Shown: positions 1-12,101 of the stretch, in pieces
How the letters are laid out: the number at the start of each line of letters is the position of its first letter
Numbering within the stretch: position 1 is the stretch's first letter
Source: Acidimicrobiaceae bacterium
GTDB lineage: Bacteria > Actinomycetota > Acidimicrobiia > Acidimicrobiales > UBA8592
Reading direction: 5' to 3'
Length of the DNA stretch: 64,000 nt
Assembly: GCA_024641655.1 (NCBI GenBank)
Contig: JAHECR010000018.1
Coordinates: 1 to 64,000, forward strand
Translations under genes and position numbers: made by a program
Notes under the pieces: model-generated
Database searches by the model: none
What the model saw: only the letters and a program-made list of their open reading frames with translations
What the model was told of the DNA's origin: nothing

Positions 1-2010
1 ACCGAGCGCATCCTGTACTACACCGGCAAGAGCTACAAGATCGGTGAGGTCCACGAGGGCGCGGCCACGATGGACTGGATGGAGCAAGAGCAAGAGCGCG
101 GCATCACGATCACATCGGCTGCGACGACCTGTTTCTGGCGCGATCACCGCATCAACATCATCGATACACCGGGCCACGTGGACTTCACCGTCGAGGTCGA
201 GCGCTCGCTGCGTGTCCTCGACGGCGCGGTTGCCGTGTTCGACGGTGTGGCCGGCGTCGAGCCCCAGACCGAGACGGTCTGGCGCCAGGCCGAGAAGTAC
301 CACGTCCCACGCATGTGCTTCGTCAACAAGATGGACCGCACTGGCGCGGACTTCTATTTCGTGCTCGACACGATCAAGGACCGCCTCACCAAGAATGTCG
401 CCGTCCTCCAGCTCCCCATCGGGTCCGAGTCCGACTACAAGGGCGTTGTCGATCTCGTCGAGATGAAGGCCCTCGTATGGCAAGGCGAAGATCTCGGTGC
501 TTCCTGGGACGTGCTCGACATCCCCGACGAGCTCGCCGACCGGGCCGCCGAGTACCACGAGCTGCTCATGGACAAGCTCGCCGAGTTCGACGAGACGATC
601 ATGGAGAAGTTCCTCGAGGAGCAGGAGATCACGCCGGCGGAGATCCGTGCTGCCGTGCGTGAAGGCACCCTGCGCCACGGCCTCGTGCCGGTCCTCAACG
701 GCACCGCGTTCAAGAACAAGGGCGTTCAGCCCCTGCTCGACGCTGTCGTCGACTATCTCCCGTCACCGGTCGACGTTCCCGCGGTCGAAGGTCACAGCAT
801 CAAGGACGAAAACGAGGTCGTTCTCCGCAAGGCCTCCGATGACGAGCCGTTCTCCGCGCTCGCGTTCAAGATCATGACCGACCCCCACGTCGGCAAGCTC
901 GCCTTCTTCCGGGTCTACTCGGGCAAGCTGAGCAAGGGCGACCAGGTGCTCAACGCCCGCACGGGCAACAAGGAGCGCATGGGCCGCATCCTCGAGATGC
1001 ACGCCAACTCTCGCGAAGACGTCGATGCCGTCGCCACCGGCGACATCATGGCGGCCATCGGCATCAAGGACGTTCGTACGGGTGATTCGCTCGTCGCGCT
1101 CGACAAGCCGGTCGTGCTCGAGGCGATGTCGTTCCCCGACCCCGTCATCGACGTGGCCGTGGAACCGAAATCGAAGGCCGATCAGGAGAAGCTGTCCAAG
1201 GCCCTGATGGCACTGTCCGAGGAGGACCCGACCTTCCGGGTCCACACCGATCTCGACACCGGTCAGACAATCCTGTCGGGGATGGGCGAGCTGCACCTCG
1301 AGGTGCTGGTCGACCGCATGCTCCGCGAGTTCAAGGTCGATGCCAGCGTCGGCAAGCCGCAGGTCGCATACCGCGAGACCCTCACCAAGAAGGTCGAGGG
1401 GCACGTGTACACCCACAAGAAGCAGACGGGCGGCTCGGGCCAGTACGCCGAAGTCAAGATCGACGTCATCCCGGTCCTGGCCGGCGAGGGCTATGCCTTC
1501 GAGGACAAGATCACCGGCGGTCGTATCCCCCGTGAGTACATCCCCGCCGTCGATGCCGGCATCAAGGACGCGATGACCTCCGGCGTACTCGCCGGCTTCC
1601 CGGTCGTCGACGTCCACGTCGCGCTCCAGGACGGCAAGTACCACGAGGTCGACTCGTCGGACATGGCATTCAAGATCGCCGGCACCATGGCGTTCAAGGA
1701 AGCTGCCCGCAAGGCGGGCCCCGCACTGCTCGAACCGATCATGGCGGTCGAGGTCGTGACCCCCGACGACTATCTCGGCAGCGTCGTCGGCGACCTCAAC
1801 AGCCGGCGCGGTCAGGTGCAGGGCACCGAGCAGCGTGGACAGAACCAGGTGATCAACGCGCTGGTGCCGTTGTCGGAAATGTTCGGCTACGTCGGTGATC
1901 TCCGTACGATGTCGTCGGGACGAGCGAACTACACGATGCAGTTCGACTCCTACCAACAGATGCCTGCCAACGTGCAGGAGGAAGTCGTCACCCGCCTTCG
2001 GGGCGAGTGA
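1..2010 (+). CDS. fusA: Elongation factor G (5'-truncated by window edge)
   Basis: Ribosomal translocase GTPase that moves tRNA-mRNA after peptide-bond formation and works with RRF in recycling. The reading frame is open from base 1, so the start and the P-loop lie outside the window; 669 residues are visible of a usual ~700. Visible are the switch I region [14 protein letters not shown], the G3 motif DTPGHVDF, the G4 motif NKMD and the long domain II-V region ending in TRLRGE. It is followed by tuf after a 187-nt structured gap, the usual str-operon order. Nothing in the visible part looks degraded. Confidence 0.98.
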   Translation, partial: TERILYYTGKSYKIGEVHEGAATMDWMEQEQERGITITSAATTCFWRDHRINIIDTPGHVDFTVEVERSLRVLDGAVAVFDGVAGVEPQTETVWRQAEKYHVPRMCFVNKMDRTGADFYFVLDTIKDRLTKNVAVLQLPIGSESDYKGVVDLVEMKALVWQGEDLGASWDVLDIPDELADRAAEYHELLMDKLAEFDETIMEKFLEEQEITPAEIRAAVREGTLRHGLVPVLNGTAFKNKGVQPLLDAVVDYLPSPVDVPAVEGHSIKDENEVVLRKASDDEPFSALAFKIMTDPHVGKLAFFRVYSGKLSKGDQVLNARTGNKERMGRILEMHANSREDVDAVATGDIMAAIGIKDVRTGDSLVALDKPVVLEAMSFPDPVIDVAVEPKSKADQEKLSKALMALSEEDPTFRVHTDLDTGQTILSGMGELHLEVLVDRMLREFKVDASVGKPQVAYRETLTKKVEGHVYTHKKQTGGSGQYAEVKIDVIPVLAGEGYAFEDKITGGRIPREYIPAVDAGIKDAMTSGVLAGFPVVDVHVALQDGKYHEVDSSDMAFKIAGTMAFKEAARKAGPALLEPIMAVEVVTPDDYLGSVVGDLNSRRGQVQGTEQRGQNQVINALVPLSEMFGYVGDLRTMSSGRANYTMQFDSYQQMPANVQEEVVTRLRGE

Positions 2011-2197
2011 CCAAGAGCGGCCCGCTCCCTAGCGGGACCCGCATCTGCCCCCTCGGGGGTGGAACACGGCCATCAGGTCCGTGACAACCCGGTGGTCCGA
2101 ACCACCAGCAGAAAGAAAATGCGTCCGACCACCGGGGTCGGCGATCAAGTTCCGGTCGACCGACCGGGGCCCGATTACAGAAACCCGAGGAAGATCA
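2011..2197 (+). promoter_or_regulatory. fusA-tuf intergenic leader with successive hairpins
   Basis: 187 nt without a gene. It holds five short perfect inverted repeats in a row: CCCGCT/AGCGGG (2021-2036), CCCCC/GGGGG (2048-2059), GGTGGT/ACCACC (2091-2106), CCGACC/GGTCGG (2125-2141) and CCGGTC/GACCGG (2152-2167). GAGGAAG at 2187-2193 is the ribosome binding site of tuf. The first two hairpins could attenuate read-through from fusA and the later ones could structure the tuf leader; that is inference. I see no clear -35/-10 pair. Confidence 0.4.
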
Positions 2198-3385
<1,188 letters not shown>

Positions 3386-3396
3386 GAAGCACCATC

Positions 3397-3717
<321 letters not shown>

Positions 3718-3751
3718 CGCCGGGCCGACCCCGGCTTCGTCGAATCGAACA

Positions 3752-3784
3752 ACGAAGGGGTTCCGCAGTGCGGAGCCCCTTCGT
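3752..3784. terminator. Bidirectional intrinsic terminator between rpsJ and AI-2E gene
   Basis: Perfect hairpin: ACGAAGGGG (3752-3760) pairs with CCCCTTCGT (3776-3784), and TTCCGC pairs with GCGGAG inside it (one T-G wobble), giving a ~15-bp stem with the 3-nt loop AGT. It lies between the convergent rpsJ stop (3717) and AI-2E stop (3801), so it can stop transcription from both sides. A smaller hairpin GCCGGG/CCCGGC precedes it at 3719-3735. Confidence 0.8.
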
Positions 3785-3800
3785 CGCGTCCGGCGTCTCG

Positions 3801-4961
3801 TCAGTCGGGGTCGGAGCCGTGGCGCCCGCGACTCTTGTCGGAATGCGATCCTCTGAGCTGGCCGACCTCGGGCGCCATGGCCCGGACCATGCCGCGCTCT
3901 TGGAGGTAGGTCGAGACGAACGCTTGCAGCACGGCTGCAGCGGGGAGTGCCAGCAGCGCCCCAACCGCCCCGAGCAGGCTGGCACCGGCGAGCACGGCGC
4001 CGAAGGCGACCGCCGGGTGCACGTCCATGGTGTGGGCGGTGACCGGGGGAGCGAGGATGTAGTTCTCGATCTGCTGGTAGGCAACGACCACGATCACGAC
4101 CCAGACCGCATGGATCGGCTCGTTGAGCAAAGCGATCAGGATCGGGAATGCCCCAGCGAGGTAGGTGCCGATCACGGGGATGAACTGGCTCATCACCCCC
4201 ACCCAGAGCGCCAGTGGTAACGGGAACGGCACGCCGATGATCACGAAGGCGACCCAGTGGACCAGGAATGACGCCAGCGCCAGGACGGTGCGCGAATAGA
4301 TGTACCCACCCGTCTTGTCGATGGCGAGCTCCCAGATGCGCAGGACATCGCGCTCACGCTCGGGGGTGAGAACCGAGCAGACGGTGCGCCGCAACCGCGG
4401 TCCGTCGACCACCAGATAGAAGGTGAACAGCCCGACGGTCAGCACCTGCAACAGGATGCCCAGGGCTCGGGTCCCGAGATCGACGAGGTTGCCTGCGAGC
4501 CGGGTGGCGAGCTCGGTGGCGGCACCGCCGGCCTGGAACTCCTCGACCAGGCCGGCCGTGTCGAACTCGATCCCGAGATTGTCGGCAGTCCAGTCCTCGA
4601 TGTCGTTGATGTAGCCGGGGGCCTCGTCGACGAAGTGGGTCACCTGATCGGCGAGAACCGACCCTATGGCGAAGGCGAAGAAGCCGAGCGAGGCGATGAC
4701 CAGCGAGAACACGAGGAGGGTGCCGAAGCTGCGGCGGATACCCACCCGCTCGAGCCGGTTGACCGCCGGCTCGATGGCGAACGAGAGGAACAGCGACACC
4801 AAGATCAAGATGAGCAGCCCGCGCAGTTGCTGCACCATCCAATAGAGGACGTAGAGCCCCGCGAAGGTCGCGAAGAACAAGTAGATCGAGCGGCGTACCC
4901 ATCGCGGGACGGCGGTGTTGGCAGGAGGTTGCGTGGGTCCGCTGTCGGCCAGAGAGGACAC
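3801..4961 (-). CDS. AI-2E family transporter (PF01594-type membrane protein)
   Basis: 386-residue polytopic inner-membrane protein of the AI-2E/PerM exporter family. Known members move autoinducer-2 or act as Na+/H+ antiporters; the substrate here cannot be told. Evidence: hydrophobic segments from residue ~27, the conserved LLILILVSLFLSFAIEPAVNRLER region, a long amphipathic domain (~residues 110-170), and the C-terminal GVMSQFIPVIGTYLAGAFPILIAL and HPAVAFGAVLAGASLLGAVGALLALPAAA blocks. The start is GTG 4961, 6 nt after a TAGATT -10 box on this strand. It is antisense to, and physically splits, the S10 operon. Confidence 0.9.
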   Translation of the reverse strand: MSSLADSGPTQPPANTAVPRWVRRSIYLFFATFAGLYVLYWMVQQLRGLLILILVSLFLSFAIEPAVNRLERVGIRRSFGTLLVFSLVIASLGFFAFAIGSVLADQVTHFVDEAPGYINDIEDWTADNLGIEFDTAGLVEEFQAGGAATELATRLAGNLVDLGTRALGILLQVLTVGLFTFYLVVDGPRLRRTVCSVLTPERERDVLRIWELAIDKTGGYIYSRTVLALASFLVHWVAFVIIGVPFPLPLALWVGVMSQFIPVIGTYLAGAFPILIALLNEPIHAVWVVIVVVAYQQIENYILAPPVTAHTMDVHPAVAFGAVLAGASLLGAVGALLALPAAAVLQAFVSTYLQERGMVRAMAPEVGQLRGSHSDKSRGRHGSDPD

Positions 4962-4967
4962 ACCCGG

Positions 4968-4973
4968 AATCTA
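4968..4973 (-). promoter_or_regulatory. -10 box (TAGATT) of the AI-2E gene, leaderless
   Basis: Reading on the minus strand, TAGATT is followed by 6 nt and the GTG start, so the transcript would begin at or next to the start codon. It is divergent from the rplC promoter ~90 bp away. Confidence 0.5.
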
Positions 4974-5034
4974 GTGTCCCGTCGCTGTTGCTTCGGGCAT
5001 GGCGCGCCGGCCGATTCGTCGCCAAAGACCGGAG

Positions 5035-5063
5035 TTGGAGGTGAGGTCCCGCGTCGCTATGCT
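5035..5063 (+). promoter_or_regulatory. Promoter for the rplC (S10/spc) operon
   Basis: TTGGAG (5035-5040), a 17-nt spacer, then TATGCT (5058-5063): a good sigma-70-type match placed in the 307-nt gene-free stretch 4962-5268. It leaves a ~200-nt leader before rplC, room for post-transcriptional control. It would restart transcription after the antisense exporter gene interrupts the operon. Confidence 0.6.
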
Positions 5064-5268
5064 TACCCTCCTGCCACCGGCCTGGTCCGGCGGGCGGACC
5101 AATCGACGTCCTTGCAGGCCATGGAGAGCGCTCCGGCGGAACCGCAGGGCACAACCGAGTCACCGCTCCGCTGGGTCATGCCCATGCGGAGCGTTCGCGT
5201 GAGTGGGTGGCCAACGCCGCCAACACACTGATCAGCGAAGATCTTTCAGGAAGCAGAGGCCATCAGCT

Positions 5269-5925
5269 ATGGCGAGCAAGGCGATTGTCGGCGAGAAAGT
5301 CGGCATGACACAGATCTGGGATGAGGACAACCGTGTCATCCCCGTGACCGTGCTCCGGGTGACCCCCTGCCGCGTCGTGCAGGTCAAGACGTCCGACAAC
5401 GACGGTTACAGCGCCCTCCAGGTCACCTTCGGTCAGAAGGCGCCAGACAAGCTCAACCAGCCCCAGGCCGGGCACTTCGCCAAAGCAGGCGTGGAGCCGG
5501 GCAAGAGGCTCGTCGAGCTGCGTCTCGACGACGTCAGCGACTATCAGGTCGGTCAGGAGCTCGGTGTCGAGCTCCTGGGCAGCGGCGAGTTCGTCGACGT
5601 CACCTCGGTGAGCAAGGGCAAGGGGTTCGCCGGCGTCATGAAGCGTCACGGCTTCGCCGGCCAGCGGGCCAGCCACGGTGCGCACCGTGTGCATCGCAAG
5701 CCGGGCTCCATCGGGCAGTGCGCCACCCCGGCCCGGGTGTTCCGTGGCAAGAAGATGGCCGGCCGGATGGGCGGCAACAAGGTCACCACCCAGAACCTCG
5801 AGGTGGTCCGCTCCGACGCCGAGCAAGGCGTCCTTTTGATCAAGGGCTCGGTTCCCGGCCCGCGTGGCGCCACCGTCGTGGTGCGCAACGCGGTGAAGAA
5901 GCCGAGCACCGGAGGTGAGAGCTGA
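5269..5925 (+). CDS. rplC: 50S ribosomal protein L3
   Basis: Large-subunit protein that binds near the peptidyl-transferase centre and the 3' end of 23S rRNA. 218 residues from ATG 5269 ([21 protein letters not shown]), the normal family start, with GAGG at 5256-5259 upstream; an in-frame upstream extension to 5203 is not conserved and was left out. The signature [17 protein letters not shown] and the loop [23 protein letters not shown] are present. The stop overlaps the rplD start by one base (TGATG). Confidence 0.97.
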   Translation: MASKAIVGEKVGMTQIWDEDNRVIPVTVLRVTPCRVVQVKTSDNDGYSALQVTFGQKAPDKLNQPQAGHFAKAGVEPGKRLVELRLDDVSDYQVGQELGVELLGSGEFVDVTSVSKGKGFAGVMKRHGFAGQRASHGAHRVHRKPGSIGQCATPARVFRGKKMAGRMGGNKVTTQNLEVVRSDAEQGVLLIKGSVPGPRGATVVVRNAVKKPSTGGES

Positions 5926-6890
5926 TGCCAAAGGTCGATCTTCTCAAGGCCGACGGCGGCGCGGCCGGCAGCGTGGACCTCGATGACGCCGTGTTCGGCA
6001 TCGAGCCCAACACGGCAGTGATGCACCAGGTCGTGACCGCCCAGCTGGCCAACCGCCGCAGTGGCACCCAGAGCACCAAGACCCGAGCCGAGGTCTCCAT
6101 GACCGGTGCCAAGCCGTGGAAGCAGAAGGGCACCGGTCGAGCTCGCGCCGGTTCGTTCTCCACGCCGAACATGCGCGGTGGCGGTGTCGCCCACGCCCCC
6201 AAGCCGCGCGACTACTCGCAGCGGACCCCCAAGAAGATGAAGCGGCTGGCGTTGCATTCGGCGCTGTCCGATCGCGCCGCCGAGGGCAAGGTGCTCGTCG
6301 TGGATGCCTGGTCCTTCGAGACGCCCAGCACCAAGTCCGCCAAGGCGGCACTCGCCGCTATCGGCGCCGAGGGCAAGGTCCTGGTGATCTGCGACGACGT
6401 CAACGCCGTCAAGAGCTTCCGCAACCTGGTCGACGTGCACGTGCTCAGCGCCACCCAGCTCAACGTCTACGACATTGTCGTGAGCGACGTCGTCGTGTTC
6501 ACGAAGGACAATCTGCCGGTCGCGCCCGTGCCCAAGCGCCGTGGCCTCGCTGCGGTGCCCGTCGCCCTCGACCCGACGATCGACTCCGATGACGATGGCG
6601 CGGTGAATCCCGACGATGCCACGCCGTTCGGTCCCGGCTCGGCGCACCCGCTCGAGGGCGGCGAGGCGCCATCGGCGGAGTACACGATCAAGGGCAACGC
6701 CGATTCCATGCTGTATCACCCGCCGACGTCGCCGTTCTACGGCCGCACGGTCGCCGAGGTGTGGTTCACGACGGCCGAAGCCGCCGAGGCGGCAGGCTTC
6801 AGCTTGCCGCCGAGCTTGCGTGACGACGAGGGCGCCGACGAGACAGACGAGACCGAGGCGGCCTCCGCCGACGCGGGTGAAGAGGAGTGA
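5925..6890 (+). CDS. rplD: 50S ribosomal protein L4 with long C-terminal extension
   Basis: Large-subunit protein lining the exit tunnel; also the S10-operon autoregulator in E. coli. Residues 1-~200 are a normal L4 ([15 protein letters not shown] at ~64-78, [15 protein letters not shown] at ~84-98). The protein is 321 residues instead of ~205-220. Residues ~200-321 form an added tail: an acidic linker ([12 protein letters not shown]), then a compact module at ~255-292 with the pattern YTIKGN...MLYH.P.S.FYGRT..EVWF.T...A..AGF, then an acidic end. The module resembles small stand-alone repeats seen in unrelated actinobacterial proteins; its function is unknown to me. Translation is coupled to rplC. 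Confidence 0.95.
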   Translation: MPKVDLLKADGGAAGSVDLDDAVFGIEPNTAVMHQVVTAQLANRRSGTQSTKTRAEVSMTGAKPWKQKGTGRARAGSFSTPNMRGGGVAHAPKPRDYSQRTPKKMKRLALHSALSDRAAEGKVLVVDAWSFETPSTKSAKAALAAIGAEGKVLVICDDVNAVKSFRNLVDVHVLSATQLNVYDIVVSDVVVFTKDNLPVAPVPKRRGLAAVPVALDPTIDSDDDGAVNPDDATPFGPGSAHPLEGGEAPSAEYTIKGNADSMLYHPPTSPFYGRTVAEVWFTTAEAAEAAGFSLPPSLRDDEGADETDETEAASADAGEEE

Positions 6891-6892
6891 GC

Positions 6893-7183
6893 ATGAAGGA
6901 TCCCCGCGACATCATCATTCGGCCCGTCGTCAGTGAAAAGTCCTACGCGCTGCTCGACACGAACGTCTACACGTTCAAGGTGCACCCCGACGCCACCAAG
7001 CCCGAGATCCGCAATGCGGTCGAGCAGATCTTCGGCGTCAAGGTCACCAAGGTCAACACCTTGAACCGCCTCGGCAAGCGCATGCGGAACCGGAAGAACG
7101 GCACCTTCGGGAAGCGTCCCGACCAAAAGCGCGCCCTTGTCACCCTCGCCGAGGGCGACTCCATCGAGCTCTTCGACGTCTAG
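6893..7183 (+). CDS. rplW: 50S ribosomal protein L23
   Basis: Exit-tunnel rim protein and docking site for SRP and trigger factor. 96 residues from ATG 6893, chosen over GTG 6887 because AGGAG (6883-6887) sits 5 nt upstream of the ATG and overlaps the GTG. Signature [14 protein letters not shown] at the N terminus, then [20 protein letters not shown] and [11 protein letters not shown]. It lies 2 nt after rplD and 11 nt before rplB in the same operon. Confidence 0.96.
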   Translation: MKDPRDIIIRPVVSEKSYALLDTNVYTFKVHPDATKPEIRNAVEQIFGVKVTKVNTLNRLGKRMRNRKNGTFGKRPDQKRALVTLAEGDSIELFDV

Positions 7184-7194
7184 GAATCATCGAG

Positions 7195-8031
7195 ATGCCC
7201 ATTCGCAGACGCAAACCCACCAGCCCCGGTCGCCGGTTCCAGACCCAGAGCGACTTCTCGGAGATCACGCGCACCACGCCCGAGAAGTCCCTCACTGGTC
7301 CCAAGACCAAGACCGGTGGTCGAAACAGTTACGGCCGCAAGACCTCCCGTCACCGCGGCGGCGGTCACAAGCAGCTCTACCGTCAGATCGACTTCCGTCG
7401 CAACAAGCCCGGCGTGCCGGCGACGGTTGCCTCGATCGAGTACGACCCGAACCGCACCTGCCGCATCGCGTTGCTCCACTACCACGACGGCGAGAAGCGC
7501 TACATCCTCGCCGCGCAAGGGGTGAAGGTCGGTGACGTGCTCCAGAGCGGCCAGGGCGCCGAGATCCGTCCGGGCAACGCTCTGCCCCTGCGTTACGTGC
7601 CCGTCGGCACGATCGTGCACAACATCGAGCTGCGCCCCGGTGGCGGCGGCAAGATGGCCCGCAGCGCGGGCGCCAGCGTCCAGCTCGTGGCCAAGGAAGG
7701 CGAATACGCGACCTTGCGCCTGCCCAGCAGCGAGATGCGGCGCGTGGCCATCGACTGCATGGCCACCATCGGTGAGGTCGGCAACTCCGAGCACGAGCTG
7801 CTCAAGGTCGGCAAGGCGGGACGCAACCGCTGGAAGGGCAAGCGCCCGCAGACCCGTGGTGTCGCGATGAACCCCGTCGATCACCCCCATGGCGGTGGCG
7901 AGGGCAAGACCTCGGGCGGACGCCATCCGGTGTCGCCATGGGGCAAGCCGGAGTCTCGTACCCGAAACAAGAAGAAGAAGTCGCAATCGCTGATCGTTCG
8001 CCGCCGGCGTACGCGTGGCTCGCGTCGATAG
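7195..8031 (+). CDS. rplB: 50S ribosomal protein L2
   Basis: Universal large-subunit core protein needed for subunit association and peptidyl-transferase activity. 278 residues, family length. Visible blocks: [29 protein letters not shown], the [13 protein letters not shown] segment, and the C-terminal [25 protein letters not shown]. The conserved histidine of [10 protein letters not shown] is present. RBS TAGGAA lies upstream of ATG 7195. Confidence 0.98.
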   Translation: MPIRRRKPTSPGRRFQTQSDFSEITRTTPEKSLTGPKTKTGGRNSYGRKTSRHRGGGHKQLYRQIDFRRNKPGVPATVASIEYDPNRTCRIALLHYHDGEKRYILAAQGVKVGDVLQSGQGAEIRPGNALPLRYVPVGTIVHNIELRPGGGGKMARSAGASVQLVAKEGEYATLRLPSSEMRRVAIDCMATIGEVGNSEHELLKVGKAGRNRWKGKRPQTRGVAMNPVDHPHGGGEGKTSGGRHPVSPWGKPESRTRNKKKKSQSLIVRRRRTRGSRR

Positions 8032-8043
8032 AGGAAGCAGAAC

Positions 8044-8321
8044 ATGCCGAGAAGCCTCAAGAAGGGACCGTTCGTCGACGGTCACCTGCTCAAGAAGGTC
8101 GACCGCCTCAACCAGGCGGGCGACAAGCAGGTCATCAAGACGTGGTCGCGTCGTTCCACCATCATCCCCGACATGCTCGGTCACACCATCGCGGTGCACG
8201 ACGGGCGCAAGCACGTCCCGGTGTACATCACCGAGACGATGGTCGGCCACAAGCTCGGTGAGTTCGCGCCGACGCGTACCTTCAAGTTCCATGCCGGCCA
8301 GGAGCGGGGAGCTCGTCGCTG

Positions 8322-8322
<1 letters not shown>
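8044..8322 (+). CDS. rpsS: 30S ribosomal protein S19
   Basis: Small-subunit head protein that contacts S13 and the A-site finger. 92 residues, typical. [19 protein letters not shown] and [32 protein letters not shown] are diagnostic. ATG 8044 follows GAGGAAG. The stop codon overlaps the first base of rplV (TGATG), so translation of the two is coupled. Confidence 0.97.
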
Positions 8323-9034
<712 letters not shown>

Positions 9035-9035
<1 letters not shown>

Positions 9036-9940
9036 TGGGCCAGAAGGTCAACCCATACGGGTTCCGCCTCGGCATCACCACCGACTGGAAATCACGTTGG
9101 TTCGCCGATCGTGACTATGCCGACTTCGTCATCGAGGACTGGAAGATCCGCGACTATCTGATGACGCAGCTGCCCCACGCAGCGATCTCGCGGGTCGAGG
9201 TCGAGCGCACGCGCGACCGGCTCCGCATCGACGTGCACACCGCTCGCCCCGGCATCGTCATCGGTCGTCGCGGCGCGGAGGCGGATCGCCTCCGTACCGG
9301 TCTCACCGAGATCACCGGCAACGCGAAGGTGCAGCTCAACATCCAGGAGATCAAGCAGCCCGAGCTCGACGCGGCGCTGATCGCCCAGGGCGTCGCCGAT
9401 CAGCTCGCCGGACGTGTTGCGTTCCGCCGGGCGATGAAGCGTGCGGTCCAGAATGCCCAGAAGGCCGGCGCTCTCGGAATCCGGGTGCAGTGCTCGGGCC
9501 GCCTCGGTGGCGCCGAGATGTCCCGGTCCGAGTGGTACCGCGAGGGGCGGGTCCCGCTCCACACCCTCCGCGCTGACATCGACTACGGCTTCCGGGAGGC
9601 CCACACCACCTACGGCCGTATCGGCGTGAAGGTGTGGATCTACAAGGGCGACATCCTTCCGTACCGGGTGCAGGTCGAGGACAAGATCAGCCGCGAAGCC
9701 GCGATGGCCGTGGGCGAGACCGCCGGTCCCAGCCGGCCCGCCCAGGTCGTCTCGTCGTCGGCAGCCCGCCGCAAGGCCGCAGCTGAGGCGGTGCCCGACG
9801 AGGGCGAAGACAAGCCAGTCCCACTCGTGCACGAGGCCGATCCAGAGTTCGAGCGTCTCCTCGACGAGGAGGAGGCCATTGCCGCCTCCACCCGCGAGCA
9901 CCACGAGACACCCAATTTCCGTCCCGGCGACGCGGACTGA
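9035..9940 (+). CDS. rpsC: 30S ribosomal protein S3 with acidic C-terminal tail
   Basis: Small-subunit mRNA-entry protein with a KH domain. 301 residues compared with ~210-275 in most bacteria. [14 protein letters not shown] is the classical N terminus; the KH motif is [13 protein letters not shown]; the C-terminal domain carries [31 protein letters not shown]. Residues ~225-301 form an Ala/Glu/Asp-rich tail ([23 protein letters not shown] and onwards) without a recognised fold. It is the third protein of this operon with an acidic extension, after L4 and L22. Confidence 0.97.
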
Positions 9941-9953
9941 GAGGTAGACCGAG

Positions 9954-10370
9954 ATGTTGATGCCGAGAAGAGTCCGGCACCGCAAACACCACCGTGGCCG
10001 GATGAAGGGCAACGCCAAAGGTGGCACCACTGTCGCCTTCGGCGAGTACGGCATCCAGGCCCTCGAGCCCGGCTGGCTCACGGCCCGCCAGATCGAGGCC
10101 GCCCGTATCGCCATGACCCGTCATATTCGTCGTGGCGGCAAGGTGTGGATCAACGTGTTCCCCGACAAGCCTGTCACCGAGAAGCCAGCCGAGACCCGTA
10201 TGGGGTCGGGCAAGGGCAACCCCGAGCGGTGGGTGGCCGTCGTTCGTCCCGGTCGAGTGCTCTTCGAGCTGTCGTACCACGACGAGACCGTCGCTCGCGA
10301 GGCCATCGATCGTGCCATCCAGAAGCTGCCCATGAAGGCGAAGTTCGTGACCCGGCAGGAGGGGTTCTGA
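9954..10370 (+). CDS. rplP: 50S ribosomal protein L16
   Basis: Large-subunit protein near the A site and the EF-G binding region. 138 residues. [19 protein letters not shown] at the N terminus and [19 protein letters not shown] in the core are diagnostic. ATG 9954 was preferred to ATG 9960 because GAGG (9941-9944) is 9 nt from the former. The stop overlaps the rpmC start (TGATG). Confidence 0.97.
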   Translation: MLMPRRVRHRKHHRGRMKGNAKGGTTVAFGEYGIQALEPGWLTARQIEAARIAMTRHIRRGGKVWINVFPDKPVTEKPAETRMGSGKGNPERWVAVVRPGRVLFELSYHDETVAREAIDRAIQKLPMKAKFVTRQEGF

Positions 10371-10594
10371 TGGCGAAGCCGAACACCGTGGCGTCGTTGA
10401 ACGATGCCGAGCTCGTCGCTGCCCTCGACGAGGCCAAAGGCGAGCTGTTCAACCTCCGGTTCCAGCTGGTCACCGGCCAGCTCGACAACTACAGCCGGAT
10501 CAAGCAGGTCAAAAAGGACGTGGCCCGTGCCATGACCGAGCTGCGCTCCCGCGAAATCGCCGCGGCCGAGGCGCTGGAGGAAGCAAATGGCTGA
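10370..10594 (+). CDS. rpmC: 50S ribosomal protein L29
   Basis: Small two-helix protein next to the tunnel exit that contacts L23. 74 residues from ATG 10370 ([27 protein letters not shown]). The signature [26 protein letters not shown] is the L29 motif. The start overlaps the rplP stop by one base, and the 3' end overlaps the rpsQ start by 8 nt. Confidence 0.95.
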   Translation: MAKPNTVASLNDAELVAALDEAKGELFNLRFQLVTGQLDNYSRIKQVKKDVARAMTELRSREIAAAEALEEANG

Positions 10595-10859
10595 GCAGGT
10601 AAGCGAGCGGCCGAACCCGCGCAAGGTCCGTGAGGGTCTCGTGGTTTCGAATGCCATGGACAAGACCGCAGTGGTGGCCACCGTCGACCGAGTGCGCCAT
10701 CTCCGCTACAACAAGACCGTGCAGCGCACGTCGAAGCTCTTCGTTCACGACGAGGGCAACGACCTCAACGTCGGCGACCGGGTGCGGATCCAAGAAACCC
10801 GCCCCCTTTCGAAGAACAAGCGCTGGCGCGTCATCGAAGTGCTGGAGCGGGCCCGATGA
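10587..10859 (+). CDS. rpsQ: 30S ribosomal protein S17
   Basis: Primary 16S-binding OB-fold protein. 90 residues. Motifs [16 protein letters not shown] and [27 protein letters not shown] are typical. ATG 10587 lies inside the end of rpmC, preceded by GGAGGAAG, and the stop overlaps the rplN start (ATGA), so expression is tightly coupled to both neighbours. Confidence 0.96.
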   Translation: MAEQVSERPNPRKVREGLVVSNAMDKTAVVATVDRVRHLRYNKTVQRTSKLFVHDEGNDLNVGDRVRIQETRPLSKNKRWRVIEVLERAR

Positions 10860-11224
10860 TCCAACAGGAAACCCGCCTCCGCGTCGCCGACAACTCCGGC
10901 GCCCGCGAAGTGCTCTGCATCAAGGTGCTCGGTGGCTCCAAGCGTCGTTACGCCTACATCGGCGACATCATCGTCGCCACGGTCAAAGACGCGCTCCCCG
11001 GAGCTGCAGTCAAGAAGGGTGACGTCGTGAAGTGCGTCGTCGTCCGCACCAAGAAGGAGCGCCGTCGGCCCGACGGCTCCTACATCCGCTTCGACGAGAA
11101 CGCAGCCGTGCTGATCAACGATGCCCGCCAACCGCGTGGCACCCGCATCTTCGGCCCGGTGGGTCGTGAACTGCGCGACAAGCAGTTCATGCGCATCGTC
11201 TCGCTCGCGCCCGAGGTGTTGTGA
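10856..11224 (+). CDS. rplN: 50S ribosomal protein L14
   Basis: Subunit-interface protein and the binding site of the silencing factor RsfS in other bacteria. 122 residues, exact family length: [31 protein letters not shown], then [33 protein letters not shown], ending [14 protein letters not shown] overlap with rpsQ upstream and TGATG overlap with rplX downstream. Confidence 0.97.
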   Translation: MIQQETRLRVADNSGAREVLCIKVLGGSKRRYAYIGDIIVATVKDALPGAAVKKGDVVKCVVVRTKKERRRPDGSYIRFDENAAVLINDARQPRGTRIFGPVGRELRDKQFMRIVSLAPEVL

Positions 11225-11535
11225 TGAAGATCAAGAAAGGCGACCGAGTCGTCGTGTTGGCCGGTAAGGACCGCGGCAAGGAAGGCGTCGTCATGTTCGC
11301 CTATCCCGCCGAGGGCAAGGTCATCGTCGACGGCGTGAACGTCGCGAAGAAGCACCAGAAGCCGACGAAGGCCACCATGCAGGGCGGCATCATCGACAAG
11401 GAAATGCCGCTCGACGTGTCCAACGTCGCCGTCATCAGCCCGCAAGACGGCAAGCCGACACGTGTTGGCTACCGCTTCGACGCCGACGGCACCAAGGTGC
11501 GCGTCTGCAAGCGCACGGGAGCTGATCTGCCATGA
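11224..11535 (+). CDS. rplX: 50S ribosomal protein L24
   Basis: Assembly-initiator protein of the large subunit with a KOW motif ([19 protein letters not shown]). 103 residues from ATG 11224. GTG 11221 is also in frame, but GAGG at 11214-11217 is better spaced for the [15 protein letters not shown] is the L24 signature. The end overlaps rplE by 4 nt (ATGA). Confidence 0.95.
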   Translation: MKIKKGDRVVVLAGKDRGKEGVVMFAYPAEGKVIVDGVNVAKKHQKPTKATMQGGIIDKEMPLDVSNVAVISPQDGKPTRVGYRFDADGTKVRVCKRTGADLP

Positions 11536-12095
11536 CCACGACCCTTGCACCACGGCTCAAGACGAAGTACGTCACCGAGATCCGCCCGCAACTGCAGGAG
11601 CAGCTCGGCAAGGCCAACATCATGGAAGTGCCCCGCCTCGAGAAGATCGTGGTCAACATGGGCGTCGGTGAAGCGGTTTCGCGCGGTGCCCTCCTCGATG
11701 GCGCCGTCGCCGACCTGTCCACGATCACCGGTCAGAAGCCGATGATCACCCGGGCTCGGAAGTCGATCGCCGGATTCAAGCTCCGCGAGGGCAACGCGAT
11801 CGGTGCCAAGGTCACCCTGCGAGGCGACCGGATGTACGAGTTCTTCGATCGTCTGATCAGCCTGGCCGTTCCCCGCATCCGTGACTTCCGCGGCCTGCCC
11901 ACGAGGTCCTTCGATGGTCGGGGCAACTACACGTTCGGAGTCACCGAACAGCTGATCTTCCCCGAGATCGAGTACGACCGAATCGATGTCACTCGTGGCA
12001 TGGACATCACGCTCGTGACGACCGCCACCAACGATGAGGACGGTCGGGCCCTGCTCGACGCCTTCTCGTTCCCGTTCAAAGTTGAAGGACAGTAG
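11532..12095 (+). CDS. rplE: 50S ribosomal protein L5
   Basis: Binds 5S rRNA and forms the central-protuberance bridge with S13. 187 residues. Signature [14 protein letters not shown], then [21 protein letters not shown] and [16 protein letters not shown]. The start is ATG 11532, overlapping the rplX stop. Followed by rpsZ after 6 nt. Confidence 0.97.
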   Translation: MTTTLAPRLKTKYVTEIRPQLQEQLGKANIMEVPRLEKIVVNMGVGEAVSRGALLDGAVADLSTITGQKPMITRARKSIAGFKLREGNAIGAKVTLRGDRMYEFFDRLISLAVPRIRDFRGLPTRSFDGRGNYTFGVTEQLIFPEIEYDRIDVTRGMDITLVTTATNDEDGRALLDAFSFPFKVEGQ

Positions 12096-12101
12096 AGGCC
12101 A

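Noticed and set aside
763-1956. 397-codon minus-strand frame inside fusA
   Set aside because: Antisense shadow of a conserved EF-G sequence.
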